Of a stretch of DNA of 64,000 bases, positions 25,167 to 33,849 are shown piece by piece. How positions within the stretch are numbered: the first letter of the stretch is position 1; every line of letters begins with the position of its first letter. This DNA comes from Chryseobacterium sp. C-71. Its GTDB lineage: Bacteria; Bacteroidota; Bacteroidia; Flavobacteriales; Weeksellaceae. The DNA is taken from positions 1,674,001-1,738,000 of the forward strand of contig NZ_CP087131.1 in NCBI RefSeq assembly GCF_020911865.1. Direction: 5' to 3'. A program made the translations under genes and the position numbers. The notes under the pieces were generated by a model that worked only from the letters and a program-made list of their open reading frames with translations, was not told where the DNA came from and ran no database searches.

Positions 25167-25631
25167 ATGAAAATTGCTGTTTTCCCGGGGTCTTTTGATC
25201 CTATTACATTAGGACATTACGATATTATTGAGAGAGCTGCGGCACTTTTCGACAAAGTGATTATTGCCATCGGACAAAATTCTCAGAAGAAATACATGTT
25301 TCCACTTGAAAAAAGAATGGAATTCATCCAAAATTCGGTCGCTGACTTTCCCAACGTCGAAGTAGATCATTTTGAAGGACTTACGGTCGATTACTGTTTC
25401 GAAAAAAATGCTCAGTTTATCCTTCGAGGTTTAAGAAATCCTGCAGATTTTGAATTTGAAAAAGCCATCGCTCACACCAATCGCACTTTAGCCCACAAAA
25501 AACTCGAAACCGTTTTCTTACTGACCTCATCAGGAAAATCATTCATCAGCAGCAGCATCGTGAGAGAAATTATCAATCATGGCGGCGAATATGAATTATT
25601 GGTTCCGGACGCAGTGCGCGTTGAAAAATAA
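25167..25631 (+). CDS. coaD: Phosphopantetheine adenylyltransferase
   Basis: The protein has 154 residues from ATG 25167, chosen over a TTG two codons upstream. It catalyses the penultimate step of coenzyme A synthesis. Motifs: VFPGSFDPITLGHYDII (residues 4-20; the TxGH nucleotide site), RGLRNPADFEFE (about 88-99) and LTSSGKSFISSSIVRE (about 121-136). Length and motifs are standard. A TTTATTTG sequence ends three bases before the ATG, suggesting another very short leader. Confidence 0.95.
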   Translation: MKIAVFPGSFDPITLGHYDIIERAAALFDKVIIAIGQNSQKKYMFPLEKRMEFIQNSVADFPNVEVDHFEGLTVDYCFEKNAQFILRGLRNPADFEFEKAIAHTNRTLAHKKLETVFLLTSSGKSFISSSIVREIINHGGEYELLVPDAVRVEK

Positions 25632-25681
25632 TCGATAAATGATCGTTGATAATTGATTCATTTATCATCATTAATAAATAT

Positions 25682-26314
25682 ATGCATCAACAGTTCAATC
25701 TCATCATAGAAATTCTCGGAACCATATCCTTTGCGATGTCTGGGAGCTTTGCTGCGATGCAGAAGCGACTTGATCCGTTCGGAGTTTTGATTATTGCCTT
25801 CGTTACTTCGGTTGGTGGTGGAACGGTAAGAGATTTACTCTTGGATATTCCGGTTTTTTGGATGCATGATCTTTTGATGTGCGGTCTTATTTTGGCAACG
25901 AGTATTTTCTCAATGATCTTTAAATCGATTGAGAAAAATTTCAAAGTCACTTTATTTATTTTCGACAGCTTCGGATTGGGATTATTTACGATTATCGGCG
26001 TACAGAAAGGTCTAAATGCAGACATCCATCCTTTGATTTGTATAGGATTAGGAACCATAACGGGCTGTTTTGGAGGAATTATTCGGGATATTTTATTAAA
26101 TAGAATCCCATTAATTTTTAGAAAAGAAATCTACGCAAGTGCCTGTATTATCGGCGGTTCAACTTTTTTATTACTGACCCATTTTACTACACTTTCTTAT
26201 ACTTTCATTCAGATTTTCACAATTTTAATGATTGTAAGCGTCAGAACCTTAGCCGTGAAATACCATTGGCAGATTCCTAAATTTTATGGATATGAGAGTA
26301 ATTCTGAAATGTAG
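25682..26314 (+). CDS. TRIC-type channel / UPF0126 membrane protein
   Basis: The protein has about 210 residues from ATG 25682, chosen because a start 36 bases upstream would only add a poorly conserved stretch. It has two homologous halves of three membrane helices, each with the glycine-rich motif: VTSVGGGTVRDLLLD (about residues 38-52) and ITGCFGGIIRDILLNRIP (about 124-141). Structurally known members of this prokaryotic family form trimeric cation channels. The family has also been annotated as glycine transporter. The gene follows coaD by 50 bases on the same strand. Confidence 0.87.
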   Translation: MHQQFNLIIEILGTISFAMSGSFAAMQKRLDPFGVLIIAFVTSVGGGTVRDLLLDIPVFWMHDLLMCGLILATSIFSMIFKSIEKNFKVTLFIFDSFGLGLFTIIGVQKGLNADIHPLICIGLGTITGCFGGIIRDILLNRIPLIFRKEIYASACIIGGSTFLLLTHFTTLSYTFIQIFTILMIVSVRTLAVKYHWQIPKFYGYESNSEM

Positions 26315-26332
26315 ATTGAGTTACAAAACATA

Positions 26333-26364
26333 AAAAATGCACCAAACGATTTGGTGCATTTTTA
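26333..26364. terminator. Bidirectional terminator
   Basis: The arms aaatgcaccaaa and tttggtgcattt, with a tetraloop-sized gap, lie between convergent genes and have A/T tails on both sides. Confidence 0.8.
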
Positions 26365-26386
26365 TTTTATTTAAATCAATTATTTC

Positions 26387-26953
26387 TTAAAACTTCCCTC
26401 TGTTTCTCATGTGAGGATTGTGAATATGCTTCTGCATTGTAGGCATTTTCAACTGATCTTTCATCATTTTGATCTGATCGGTCATCATTCCAGCAGTATC
26501 CAATGCTTTAGCTTCATCCAGAAGTCTTTGTCCTTCCTGTCTTCTTCCTTTAGAAATTGCACCTGCAGCTAGATTTAAAGTAGCCATTGCTCTGTCGTGC
26601 TTCATATTGAGACCATATTCCAATGCTTTTTTCATCAAAGGCTCAACTTTCGTAGGATGATCCTGAGCCAAAACCAAACCTTGTAAGTAGTGGTAATAAC
26701 CGTATTGGGTTTTATGAAGCTCTGTTTTATAATCTTTAATATTATTTAAAAACTTTGACGCTTTTACCATATCCTGTTTTCTCAGTTGCCAGAATGCCAA
26801 AAGGATATTTTCGTTTTTAAAGAAAAGAAAAATTGGCAAAGCAGCCAAAAGGAAAACCACGATTCCCCAGCCTAAGTTTCTTGTGAAAATCATCATATAT
26901 AAGCCTCCCAAAATAAGAAGTGCCCCTACTACGATTTTTATGTATTTATTCAT
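26387..26953 (-). CDS. Small membrane protein with TPR-like C-terminal half
   Basis: The 188-residue protein has two N-terminal transmembrane helices (VVGALLILGGLYMMIF and GWGIVVFLLAALPIFLFF, residues 8-46). A helical cytoplasmic part with tetratricopeptide-like pairs follows (KASKFLNNIKDY, GYYHYLQGLVLAQ, ATLNLAAGAISKGRRQEGQRLLDEAKAL). The last 30 residues are Met/His/Asn-rich. No named family is recognised beyond a general membrane-TPR protein common in flavobacteria. It may act as a scaffold. The gene is monocistronic by spacing. Confidence 0.6.
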   Translation of the reverse strand: MNKYIKIVVGALLILGGLYMMIFTRNLGWGIVVFLLAALPIFLFFKNENILLAFWQLRKQDMVKASKFLNNIKDYKTELHKTQYGYYHYLQGLVLAQDHPTKVEPLMKKALEYGLNMKHDRAMATLNLAAGAISKGRRQEGQRLLDEAKALDTAGMMTDQIKMMKDQLKMPTMQKHIHNPHMRNRGKF

Positions 26954-27039
26954 TATTAAAATTTAGAAGTGCAAAGATAATAAATTTGGTTGATTGTTCA
27001 TTGTATATCGTCTTTTGTAAAATTATCGCCCATCAACGT

Positions 27040-27531
27040 TTAATGTTCAATTTTCTCATACGTCTGAAAACTAAAATCGTATTGGTTTTTATCATCTTTC
27101 TCATGAAAAACCTCTTCCGTTAGCTTCCAGATTTTCGGGTCGATTTTTGGAAAAAAAGTATCGGCCTTCAACTCAGCTTTTACCAAAGTAACTTCAAGCT
27201 TATCAGCAATTTCCATGGTTTGTTCGTAGATATTTCCGCCACCGATGATGAAAACATTTTCATCGATTTTCTTTGCAAATTTCACAGCTTCTTTAATGCT
27301 TCCTACAATTAAAATTCCTTCTTCGAACCAATTTTTCTTTCTAGAAATGACAATATTGGTACGGTTTGGAAGTGCTTTCCCGATGCTTTCATAAGTTTTT
27401 CTTCCCATGATGATCGGGTGTCCCGATGTGAGGTCTTTAAAATGTTTTAGATCTTTCGGGAGATGCCAAAGCAATTGGTTATCAGCACCAATTTCGTTTT
27501 TCTCGCCCATTGCCACCACTATTGTTGTCAT
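27040..27531 (-). CDS. folA: Dihydrofolate reductase
   Basis: The 163-residue enzyme reduces dihydrofolate with NADPH. Clear marks are VVAMGEKNEIGADNQLLWHLPKDLKHFK (residues 5-32 region, with the Met20-loop and WHLPxD motif), IIMGRKTYESIGKALPNRTNIVISRK (about 41-66) and VFIIGGGNIYEQ (about 94-105). Length is typical. Transcription is leftward from a TAATTTTG box, divergent from the lemA operon. It shows no change in the motifs checked. Confidence 0.94.
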   Translation of the reverse strand: MTTIVVAMGEKNEIGADNQLLWHLPKDLKHFKDLTSGHPIIMGRKTYESIGKALPNRTNIVISRKKNWFEEGILIVGSIKEAVKFAKKIDENVFIIGGGNIYEQTMEIADKLEVTLVKAELKADTFFPKIDPKIWKLTEEVFHEKDDKNQYDFSFQTYEKIEH

Positions 27532-27546
27532 TCAATTTATTTTCTG

Positions 27547-27554
27547 CAAAATTA
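27547..27554 (-). promoter_or_regulatory. Promoter -7 box (TAATTTTG) of folA
   Basis: It matches the consensus on the minus strand, 15 bases before the folA ATG. Confidence 0.5.
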
Positions 27555-27566
27555 GCACATAATTTG

Positions 27567-27574
27567 TATATTTG
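27567..27574 (+). promoter_or_regulatory. Promoter -7 box (TATATTTG) of the lemA operon
   Basis: It is a perfect match, divergent from the folA box, and leaves a leader of about 100 bases before lemA. Confidence 0.5.
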
Positions 27575-27679
27575 GGTAGCACAACAAAATTTTAAATTAT
27601 TAAGTCTTCATCATTGAAAACCTTTTAATTTGAAGATCATTTATTCAAATAATTATTAGAAACAAATAAACACTTAAAC

Positions 27680-28288
27680 ATGAAAAACAAAGGTTGCCTG
27701 AGCGCCGGAACCATCGGTATTGCTCTACTTATTATCGTTGCTGTATTATTTTTCTGGGGAAAAAGCGGATACAATAAATTCGTAACGCAGGAACAAAACG
27801 TTAACACAAAATGGTCTAACGTTGAAACTGTCTATCAAAAAAGGGCGAACTTAATTCCTAATTTAGAAAGAACGGTGAAATCTTATTCAAAATTTGAGCA
27901 GGAAACACTGACGAAAGTTGTGGAAGCTCGTTCTAAAGCTACATCGATCAACATCGATCCTACAAATATGACTGAAGCTGATATGGCCAAATTCCAAGCA
28001 GCACAGGGAGAATTATCTGGTGCACTGAGCCGATTGATGGCAGTTGTTGAGTCTTACCCAAATTTGAAAGCAGATCAACAGTTTATCAATTTCCAGAGAG
28101 AATATATTGCGATTGAGAACAGCATTCGTTCAGAAACGGTTTACTACAACAAAGCGGCAGAAGAATACAATGTTTCAATAAAAACATTCCCGAATAATAT
28201 CTTGGCAAATTTCACCAATTTCAAAGAAAGACCACAGTTTAAAGCAGCTGCAGGAGCTGAAAAAGCACCGGACGTTTTCACAGAATAA
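27680..28288 (+). CDS. lemA: LemA family membrane protein
   Basis: The 202-residue protein has an N-terminal transmembrane helix (GTIGIALLIIVAVLFFWG, about residues 9-26) and a long helical bundle facing out. The family signature is VNTKWSNVETVYQKRANLIPNLERTVK (about 41-67), followed by a second conserved block, NLKADQQFINFQREYIAIENSIRSETVYYN. LemA occurs with TPM-domain proteins in many bacteria; its role is unclear. The stop overlaps the start of the next gene by one base (taATG), so the operon is tightly coupled. Confidence 0.92.
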   Translation: MKNKGCLSAGTIGIALLIIVAVLFFWGKSGYNKFVTQEQNVNTKWSNVETVYQKRANLIPNLERTVKSYSKFEQETLTKVVEARSKATSINIDPTNMTEADMAKFQAAQGELSGALSRLMAVVESYPNLKADQQFINFQREYIAIENSIRSETVYYNKAAEEYNVSIKTFPNNILANFTNFKERPQFKAAAGAEKAPDVFTE

Positions 28289-28716
28289 TGAGCCATTATC
28301 TAACAGATCAACAGATAGCTTCCCTTGTGGAAGCTATTCAGTCGGCAGAAGATCATTCTACCGGAGAAATTCGTGTGCACATTGATTCTACCACCGAAAA
28401 TAACAATGCAGAGATTGCTTATGAAGTTTTCAACGAATTATGTAAAGATAAAACCGCAGAAAAAAATGCGGTTCTCTTTCATATTAATTTTGAAAAGAAA
28501 TACCTCACTATTATTGGTGACACTGGCATTCATGCAAAAGTACATCAATCGTATTGGGATCATCTGCACGACTTTATCACTTCAGAATTTGCAAAAGGCA
28601 ATTATCACAAAGCTTTAAAAAGTGCCATTCTCGAAACCGGTCTCGAACTCAAAAAACATTTTCCGGTAACGGGAGAAAACCACAACGAACTTCCCAATGA
28701 GATTACGTTCTCTTAA
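28288..28716 (+). CDS. TPM-domain protein without signal peptide
   Basis: The 142-residue protein has a single TPM (TLP18.3/Psb32/MOLO-1) domain: ASLVEAIQSAEDHSTGEIRVHID (about residues 10-32), KNAVLFHINFEKKYLTIIGDTGI (about 61-83) and a C-terminal helix YHKALKSAILETGLELKKHF. It lacks a signal peptide or membrane segment and so is probably cytoplasmic, or held at the membrane by its neighbours. It lies between lemA and a second, exported TPM protein and overlaps the latter by 20 bases. This lemA-TPM-TPM order recurs in Bacteroidota. Confidence 0.85.
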   Translation: MSHYLTDQQIASLVEAIQSAEDHSTGEIRVHIDSTTENNNAEIAYEVFNELCKDKTAEKNAVLFHINFEKKYLTIIGDTGIHAKVHQSYWDHLHDFITSEFAKGNYHKALKSAILETGLELKKHFPVTGENHNELPNEITFS

Positions 28717-29500
28717 AATATTATTTTCATTTGTATTCATTTGCTTGTACACTATCGTATCAGCACAATACACTATTCCTGAAAAACCTGCGGTTTTATA
28801 TCCGGTATATGATGAAGGCAATTTGCTGACGCAGCAGGAAAAAACTGAACTCAACAATAAGCTCATTAAATTTGCAGATTCTACCTCAACGGAAATTGAA
28901 GTAATCATCATTCCGTCAACCAAAGGAGAAGACATCAATTATCTCGCAACAATGTTTGGTGAACAATGGGGAATCGGACAAAAAGACGTTGACAACGGGA
29001 TCGTTTTTTTAATTGCCACGCAAGACAGAACTATGTCAATCCAGCAAGGGCGGGCGGTTGAACAATATCTAACGGCATCAGTTGCCGGACAGATTATAGA
29101 TTATATTGTGACCCCAAATTTCAAGCAAGGAAAATGGTATGAAGGAATCAATGGCGGAACGACCGCCATTATGGATGCGGTTCAGGGAAAGTTCAAACCA
29201 TTAACCAATCATAAAAAATCAGGAGATATCAATGTTTCAAAACTCCTCCTTATCGGATTTGTGATCTTCATTATTTTGATCTTCCTTTTCAGAAATAAAG
29301 GCGGTGGCGACGATGACGGCGATGTCATGATTAGCCGAAGAGGTCGAAGAAATTATCCTGGCGGATTCTTCCCTTTCCCTTTTCCCGGCAGTTTTGGTGG
29401 TGGAGGCTTTGGCGGTGGAAGTTCCGGCGGTGGCGGCGGTTTTGGAGGCTTCGGAGGAGGCGGAAGTTTTGGTGGCGGCGGAGCTTCTGGTGGATGGTAG
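28697..29500 (+). CDS. Exported YgcG-like TPM-domain membrane protein with Gly-rich tail
   Basis: The 267-residue protein has a signal peptide (LKILFSFVFICLYTIVSAQ) and a TPM domain (PVYDEGNLLTQQEKTEL...FADSTSTEIEVIIIP...EQWGIGQKDVDNGIVFLIA, residues about 33-165). A transmembrane helix (LLLIGFVIFIILIFLF, about 180-196) is followed by a Gly/Phe/Ser-rich tail ending in SGGW. This is the YgcG/Psb32 layout. The first 20 bases overlap the upstream TPM gene in another frame. The Gly-rich tail lies on the cytoplasmic side if the signal peptide is cleaved. The function is unknown; a role in membrane stress or protein quality control is only suggested. Confidence 0.88.
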   Translation: MRLRSLKILFSFVFICLYTIVSAQYTIPEKPAVLYPVYDEGNLLTQQEKTELNNKLIKFADSTSTEIEVIIIPSTKGEDINYLATMFGEQWGIGQKDVDNGIVFLIATQDRTMSIQQGRAVEQYLTASVAGQIIDYIVTPNFKQGKWYEGINGGTTAIMDAVQGKFKPLTNHKKSGDINVSKLLLIGFVIFIILIFLFRNKGGGDDDGDVMISRRGRRNYPGGFFPFPFPGSFGGGGFGGGSSGGGGGFGGFGGGGSFGGGGASGGW

Positions 29501-29517
29501 ATTAACATAATACTACT

Positions 29518-29820
29518 ATGAAATATTCTTTACCATCAATTACATTAAACTTTATTGTGATTTGGTTAACATTAAGAATAAATGTTTCAATTTTTGAAAA
29601 GTACATAAATGCTGATGGAAAAACGAAAGCACTTTTTGGACTGATTGAATTACAATACAGCTACAAATATTGTTTTCTCTTAATTATATTGGTTTCGGTT
29701 ATCTTTTTATTTTACTCTTATAAAAACAATGAAAGGGTATTTATGAAAATCGCAGCATTAATTTTACTTGTGCTTGCAATTTTATCAATATTTACAAGTT
29801 TTTGGAAATGGTTTATTTAG
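29518..29820 (+). CDS. Small membrane protein, three predicted helices
   Basis: The 100-residue protein has three hydrophobic segments (LNFIVIWLTLRINVSIF, FLLIILVSVIFLFYSY and IAALILLVLAILSIFTSF). The loops are basic, with a KNNER stretch between the second and third helices. I do not recognise the family. It starts 17 bases after the TPM gene and ends 10 bases before a lipoprotein gene, so it probably belongs to the same transcript. Coding is supported by the tight spacing and hydrophobic periodicity only. Confidence 0.55.
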   Translation: MKYSLPSITLNFIVIWLTLRINVSIFEKYINADGKTKALFGLIELQYSYKYCFLLIILVSVIFLFYSYKNNERVFMKIAALILLVLAILSIFTSFWKWFI

Positions 29821-29830
29821 TCTGAAGCTT

Positions 29831-30247
29831 ATGAAAATAACATATTTTTTTCTACCTATTGTGTTAATTTCTTTTTCATGTTCTGAAAAAAAAGACACAA
29901 ATAAAATATCAGATCAAAAGCCTGAATCAAGCAACATTGAAATTTTTATAGAAAACAAAGATTCTGAATATGCCAAAACCGAATTAGAAAATGCAAAAAT
30001 CAGCAATGAATTTTCACCAACAAAAGTAATTCTCGATCCAAAAACAGCAGTAGAAATTTCTGAAAGCATTTTGTTTCCTATTTATGGCAAAGAAAACATC
30101 ATCAAACAAAGACCTTATGATGTACACTTCATTCATGGATATTATATCATTAAGGGAACTTTTCCAGAACCACAAATTGGCGGAACATTTATAATCATTA
30201 TCAATTCTAAAGATGGTAAAGTGATAAAACTTACACATGGAGAATAA
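29831..30247 (+). CDS. Lipoprotein with NTF2-fold immunity-like domain
   Basis: The protein has 138 residues from ATG 29831; an earlier in-frame start would overlap the preceding gene and spoil the lipoprotein signal (MKITYFFLPIVLISFSC). The mature part ends with a block that fits the NTF2-like immunity family (Imm-NTF2-2): AVEISESILFPIYGKENIIKQRPYDVHFI, then YYIIKGTFPE and GGTFIIIINSKDGKVIKLTHGE. Such domains are thought to neutralise polymorphic toxins. No toxin gene is adjacent, so this is an orphan or general copy. Its neighbours are a small membrane gene and the kef pair. Confidence 0.65.
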   Translation: MKITYFFLPIVLISFSCSEKKDTNKISDQKPESSNIEIFIENKDSEYAKTELENAKISNEFSPTKVILDPKTAVEISESILFPIYGKENIIKQRPYDVHFIHGYYIIKGTFPEPQIGGTFIIIINSKDGKVIKLTHGE

Positions 30248-30358
30248 ATATATTTCTAATCGTCAATTCCCATTTCATCAATTAAATTTTCCTTAAAACT
30301 CATCTAATTATTAATTTTTTCATCTTATTTTTCATTATATTTACTAAAAACAGGTTCT

Positions 30359-30880
30359 ATGAAGAAAACGCTGGCAGTTTTTGCGCACCCTTATCTGGAA
30401 CACTCAAACTCAAATGTAGAATTGATCAACTTCTACGTTCGTCATCAGCATTTTACCTTACGCGATCTTTACGAAGAATATCCCGATTTTCATATTGCTG
30501 CTTTTCGGGAACGAAAAAGGTTGAAAAATTACGACCGTTTTATCTTTCAGTTTCCAATCATCTGGTTCGGAATGCCGCCTTTGCTGAGACTTTGGATTGA
30601 CGAAGTTTTCGACAGAAACTGGCTCAATGAGGGTGAAGAAAATCCTTTGGAAGGCAAAGAAGTATATATTGTTGTAACTACCGGCGGAAAAGAAAGATCT
30701 TTCAGCAGAGAGGGAACGTATCACTATACTGTTGAAGAATTAATCAGCGGTCTTATTGTTTCGTTAAAAGTTTTTAAAGCCAACATCAAAGATATCATTA
30801 TCGTATATGAAGCCAATAAACTGTCAAAAAAAGAAATTATTTTACACAAACAAAAATTTGCAGAACTTTTAAATCAATAA
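30359..30880 (+). CDS. KefG-like NAD(P)H oxidoreductase (potassium-efflux ancillary protein)
   Basis: The 173-residue flavodoxin-fold protein opens with TLAVFAHPYLEHSNSNVELI (residues 3-22, FMN site). It continues with DRFIFQFPIIWFGMPPLLRLWIDEVFDRNW (about 58-87), the diagnostic block of the KefF/KefG/NQO group, and YIVVTTGGKE (about 102). In E. coli, KefF and KefG bind the cytosolic side of KefC and KefB and are needed for full activity. The gene lies one base upstream of the antiporter gene, the expected partner. The upstream TATATTTA (30336-30343) may be its promoter. Confidence 0.87.
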   Translation: MKKTLAVFAHPYLEHSNSNVELINFYVRHQHFTLRDLYEEYPDFHIAAFRERKRLKNYDRFIFQFPIIWFGMPPLLRLWIDEVFDRNWLNEGEENPLEGKEVYIVVTTGGKERSFSREGTYHYTVEELISGLIVSLKVFKANIKDIIIVYEANKLSKKEIILHKQKFAELLNQ

Positions 30881-30881
30881 T

Positions 30882-32765
30882 ATGGAATCTACTTTAGCCA
30901 TGAATACCCTGCTTTTCCTGGGCGTAGCCATTATTATGGTTCCGCTGGCAAGGAAATTAGGATTAAGCTCTGTCATCGGCTATATTTTAGGTGGAATTAT
31001 TATCGGTCCATACGCTCTAAAACTGACAGGAAAAGACGTTAACGACATTATGCATGCCAGTGAATTTGGAGTGATTATGCTTTTATTTTTAGTTGGATTA
31101 GAATTGGAACCCAGAAAATTCTGGGAAATGCGAAAGAAAATTCTAGGGTTGGGTATGACGCAGATGGTTCTTACCATTCTTTTGCTCTTTCTCATCTTCG
31201 TCACTTTCGGATGGAAAACAGACAAAGCCATTGCCGTTGCCATGTGTTTCGCCTTATCGTCGACAGCAATTGTTCTACAGACTTTACAGGAAAAAAACAG
31301 TTTCAAAACAGTTGCAGGTGAGGCATCCTTCTCTACCCTTTTATTTCAGGATATTGCGGTGATTCCTATTTTAGCGATTTTGCCTTTGCTTGCGCATTCT
31401 AAAGTGAAACATAACGAAAATGAGGTTCAGGTTTTAATACAGAAACTGCCTGAATGGTTGCAGGCTGGAACGGTCATCATGGGCGTGGTTATTTTGATTT
31501 TATTGGGAAGATACGTTTTCGTTCCTTTTTTAAGATATGTTTCAAAAGCCGGAATGACAGAATTATTAACAGCTTCTTCCCTATTTCTGGTCATCGGTGT
31601 TTCAGAATTAATGGTCTCCATAGGTCTGTCTCCTGCTTTAGGAGCTTTCCTTGCAGGTGTAATGTTGGCAAACAGCGAATTTCGTCATGAATTGGAAGCA
31701 CAGATTGACCCGTTCAAAGGATTGCTTTTGGCAGTTTTCTTTGTGAGCGTCGGTTCAACGATGAATTTTAATGTTATTGCAGCAGATCCTTTATTTATTT
31801 TCTCTACGGTTTTTACCGTTCTTGCTGTAAAATTTGCGGTTCTTTTTGCTATCGGTAAATTTTTCAAAATGGATAATCCTCAAAGCTTATTCTACGCATT
31901 CGCACTTTCGCAAGTTGGAGAATTTGCTTTTGTACTGATTAATTATGGTTCAGACCTGTATCTTTTTGGAGAAGAATTAAATGCACAGATGATGGCTGTT
32001 ACAGCGATCACCATGTGTATCACTCCTTTCTTATTAATTATTAATGATAAAATAATAACGCCAAGATTCATTAAAGGAATTCCTGACGACCAAAGTGATT
32101 TTAATATTCTTGAAAACAATATTGCACAAAAGAAAATTATCATCGTTGGTTTTGGGCATTTTGGAAGTACTGTTGGGCGTTTATTGAAAGCCAATAAAAT
32201 TACTGCAACCGTTCTCGACAGAGATTCTGACCGTGTGAAGTTGTTGCGAGGATATGGTTTTAAAGTATATTACGGTGACGCCACGAGAATTCCTGTATTG
32301 AGAGCTGCCGGAATTGATGATGCTCAAATTTTAATTCTCTGTCTTGATAATTCCGGCGATAATAAGTTTATTGCTGAACTCGTGAGCGAACAATATCCTG
32401 ATGTAAAAATCTTTGTACGTGCAAAAAACAGAATCGATGCCTATTCTTATTTAAATAACGGAATCGACAATATTTACCGTGAAACTTTAGGCACTGCAGT
32501 AGATATGGCTGTAGATGTCCTTCACGAAACAGGTATGCGAAAATATGCTGCTCGTCGTCTCGGACAACGCTTCATGGCGATTGATAAAGCCTCTATCAGA
32601 AAACTGGCAAAATCTGATGACGATGATGAAATCCGTCTGTTTACAACAAAAGAACTCCTCCAGAGAGAGGAGGAGCTTTTAGCATATGACAACCTTAATT
32701 TTGATGGTAAAAACTGGGAAGGTTCTTCATCAACTGCCGAAGAAGACGATGAGGAAAAAGATTAA
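30882..32765 (+). CDS. KefB/KefC-type potassium:proton antiporter
   Basis: The 627-residue protein has an N-terminal CPA2 antiporter domain of about 12-13 helices (residues about 5-385). Marks include LVGLELEPRKFWEMR, FALSSTAIVLQTLQEKNSF and SPALGAFLAGVMLANSEF. A cytosolic RCK/TrkA-N domain starts at KKIIIVGFGHFGSTVGRLLKANKI (about 412), with the GxGxxG nucleotide site and DRDSDR. The acidic, charged tail ends in EEDDEEKD. In E. coli such proteins release K+ and acidify the cytoplasm to protect against electrophiles, gated by glutathione. Many Bacteroidota make little glutathione, so gating here could differ. Confidence 0.9.
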   Translation: MESTLAMNTLLFLGVAIIMVPLARKLGLSSVIGYILGGIIIGPYALKLTGKDVNDIMHASEFGVIMLLFLVGLELEPRKFWEMRKKILGLGMTQMVLTILLLFLIFVTFGWKTDKAIAVAMCFALSSTAIVLQTLQEKNSFKTVAGEASFSTLLFQDIAVIPILAILPLLAHSKVKHNENEVQVLIQKLPEWLQAGTVIMGVVILILLGRYVFVPFLRYVSKAGMTELLTASSLFLVIGVSELMVSIGLSPALGAFLAGVMLANSEFRHELEAQIDPFKGLLLAVFFVSVGSTMNFNVIAADPLFIFSTVFTVLAVKFAVLFAIGKFFKMDNPQSLFYAFALSQVGEFAFVLINYGSDLYLFGEELNAQMMAVTAITMCITPFLLIINDKIITPRFIKGIPDDQSDFNILENNIAQKKIIIVGFGHFGSTVGRLLKANKITATVLDRDSDRVKLLRGYGFKVYYGDATRIPVLRAAGIDDAQILILCLDNSGDNKFIAELVSEQYPDVKIFVRAKNRIDAYSYLNNGIDNIYRETLGTAVDMAVDVLHETGMRKYAARRLGQRFMAIDKASIRKLAKSDDDDEIRLFTTKELLQREEELLAYDNLNFDGKNWEGSSSTAEEDDEEKD

Positions 32766-32766
32766 A

Positions 32767-33567
32767 TTATTGAATAGAAACACTTCCACCGCTGCTTTCT
32801 TCTTTTTTCACGGTCGTTACATTTCCTTTTTTATAAACATTGACGCTTCCTCCGGAAGAAGCAGATCCTTCAACTGTCAAACTTGCACTTACTTCAACAC
32901 TGGCACCGCTTGACGCATCAGCTTTTAGGTTTTCTACCATCACCTCTTTTGCCGAAATACTGCTTCCTGATGATGAAGTTAGATTAGCATTTTTACTTTT
33001 ACCTGAGATGGTTACTTCCCCAGCCGAAGAAGCTTCAACATTTAGATTGACCGCCCAGATATTTCCTTTAAAACTTCCGCTGCTTCCTGCATCAATATCC
33101 ATGTCATTCGCTTCAAGTTTTCCAGATATATGACCTGAACTTGAAATTTCAACATCCGTTTTATCTTGTGTAAACTGATCTCTCACTATAATAATCCCTG
33201 CAGAATTGGCTTCTAATTTCTTGAAATCTTTAGCATAAATTTTAGCTTTCACGTTATTTGTATTCATCACTCGGAAACCCGTTTTATAATGAATATGAAG
33301 TTCGCCACCGCTGTTATCAACCAAAACCTCATCGATGATGTTTGCTGGTGCGGAAATCACTACTTTTTCAACATCAGATTTAATAATTTCAGCTTCAATC
33401 GCTTGAGAAACTTCAATTTCGTCAAAATTCCCGCTAAATTCTTTTTGTTTTAAAGGTCCGTGATCTTTATTGGTGACATCAGGGAGCCATTTTGATTTTT
33501 CAGATTTTTCGTTACATGCTGAAAGAACAATAAGTCCTAAAAAAAGTAAAATTGTAGGATATTTCAT
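32767..33567 (-). CDS. DUF2807 head-GIN domain lipoprotein
   Basis: The 266-residue protein has a lipoprotein signal ending in LSAC (Cys about 18). Its body is a head-GIN/DUF2807 beta-helix: EFSGNFDEIEVSQAIEAEIIKSD (about residues 43-65), followed by rungs rich in SSG and SAG (SSGHISGKLEANDMDIDAGSSGSFKG and further). This auto-transporter-adhesin-like family is common in Bacteroidota; its function is unknown, possibly cell-envelope or adhesion. The gene is convergent with the kef antiporter, with only one base between them and no separate terminator visible. Confidence 0.82.
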   Translation of the reverse strand: MKYPTILLFLGLIVLSACNEKSEKSKWLPDVTNKDHGPLKQKEFSGNFDEIEVSQAIEAEIIKSDVEKVVISAPANIIDEVLVDNSGGELHIHYKTGFRVMNTNNVKAKIYAKDFKKLEANSAGIIIVRDQFTQDKTDVEISSSGHISGKLEANDMDIDAGSSGSFKGNIWAVNLNVEASSAGEVTISGKSKNANLTSSSGSSISAKEVMVENLKADASSGASVEVSASLTVEGSASSGGSVNVYKKGNVTTVKKEESSGGSVSIQ

Positions 33568-33849
33568 GGTTTGGTTTTAATTAATTTCGTTTGTATATTA
33601 TTAATAACAACTAAAATATAAAAAATATTACATCTTTAAAAATAATTCATTACAAATACATTTGATGCTTATTTACAATAGATTTTGACATTCATCTTAA
33701 ACATAGATATTTAATAAAACTAAAAAAATATTATCAAGCAGCAATAACCAAAATAAAAGCACAAAATATTTATCAAATAGTTTTAATATCTTTAGACTTT
33801 AATAATAAAATCACCTATGAAGATAGGCGATAGCATATATAATCTACCT

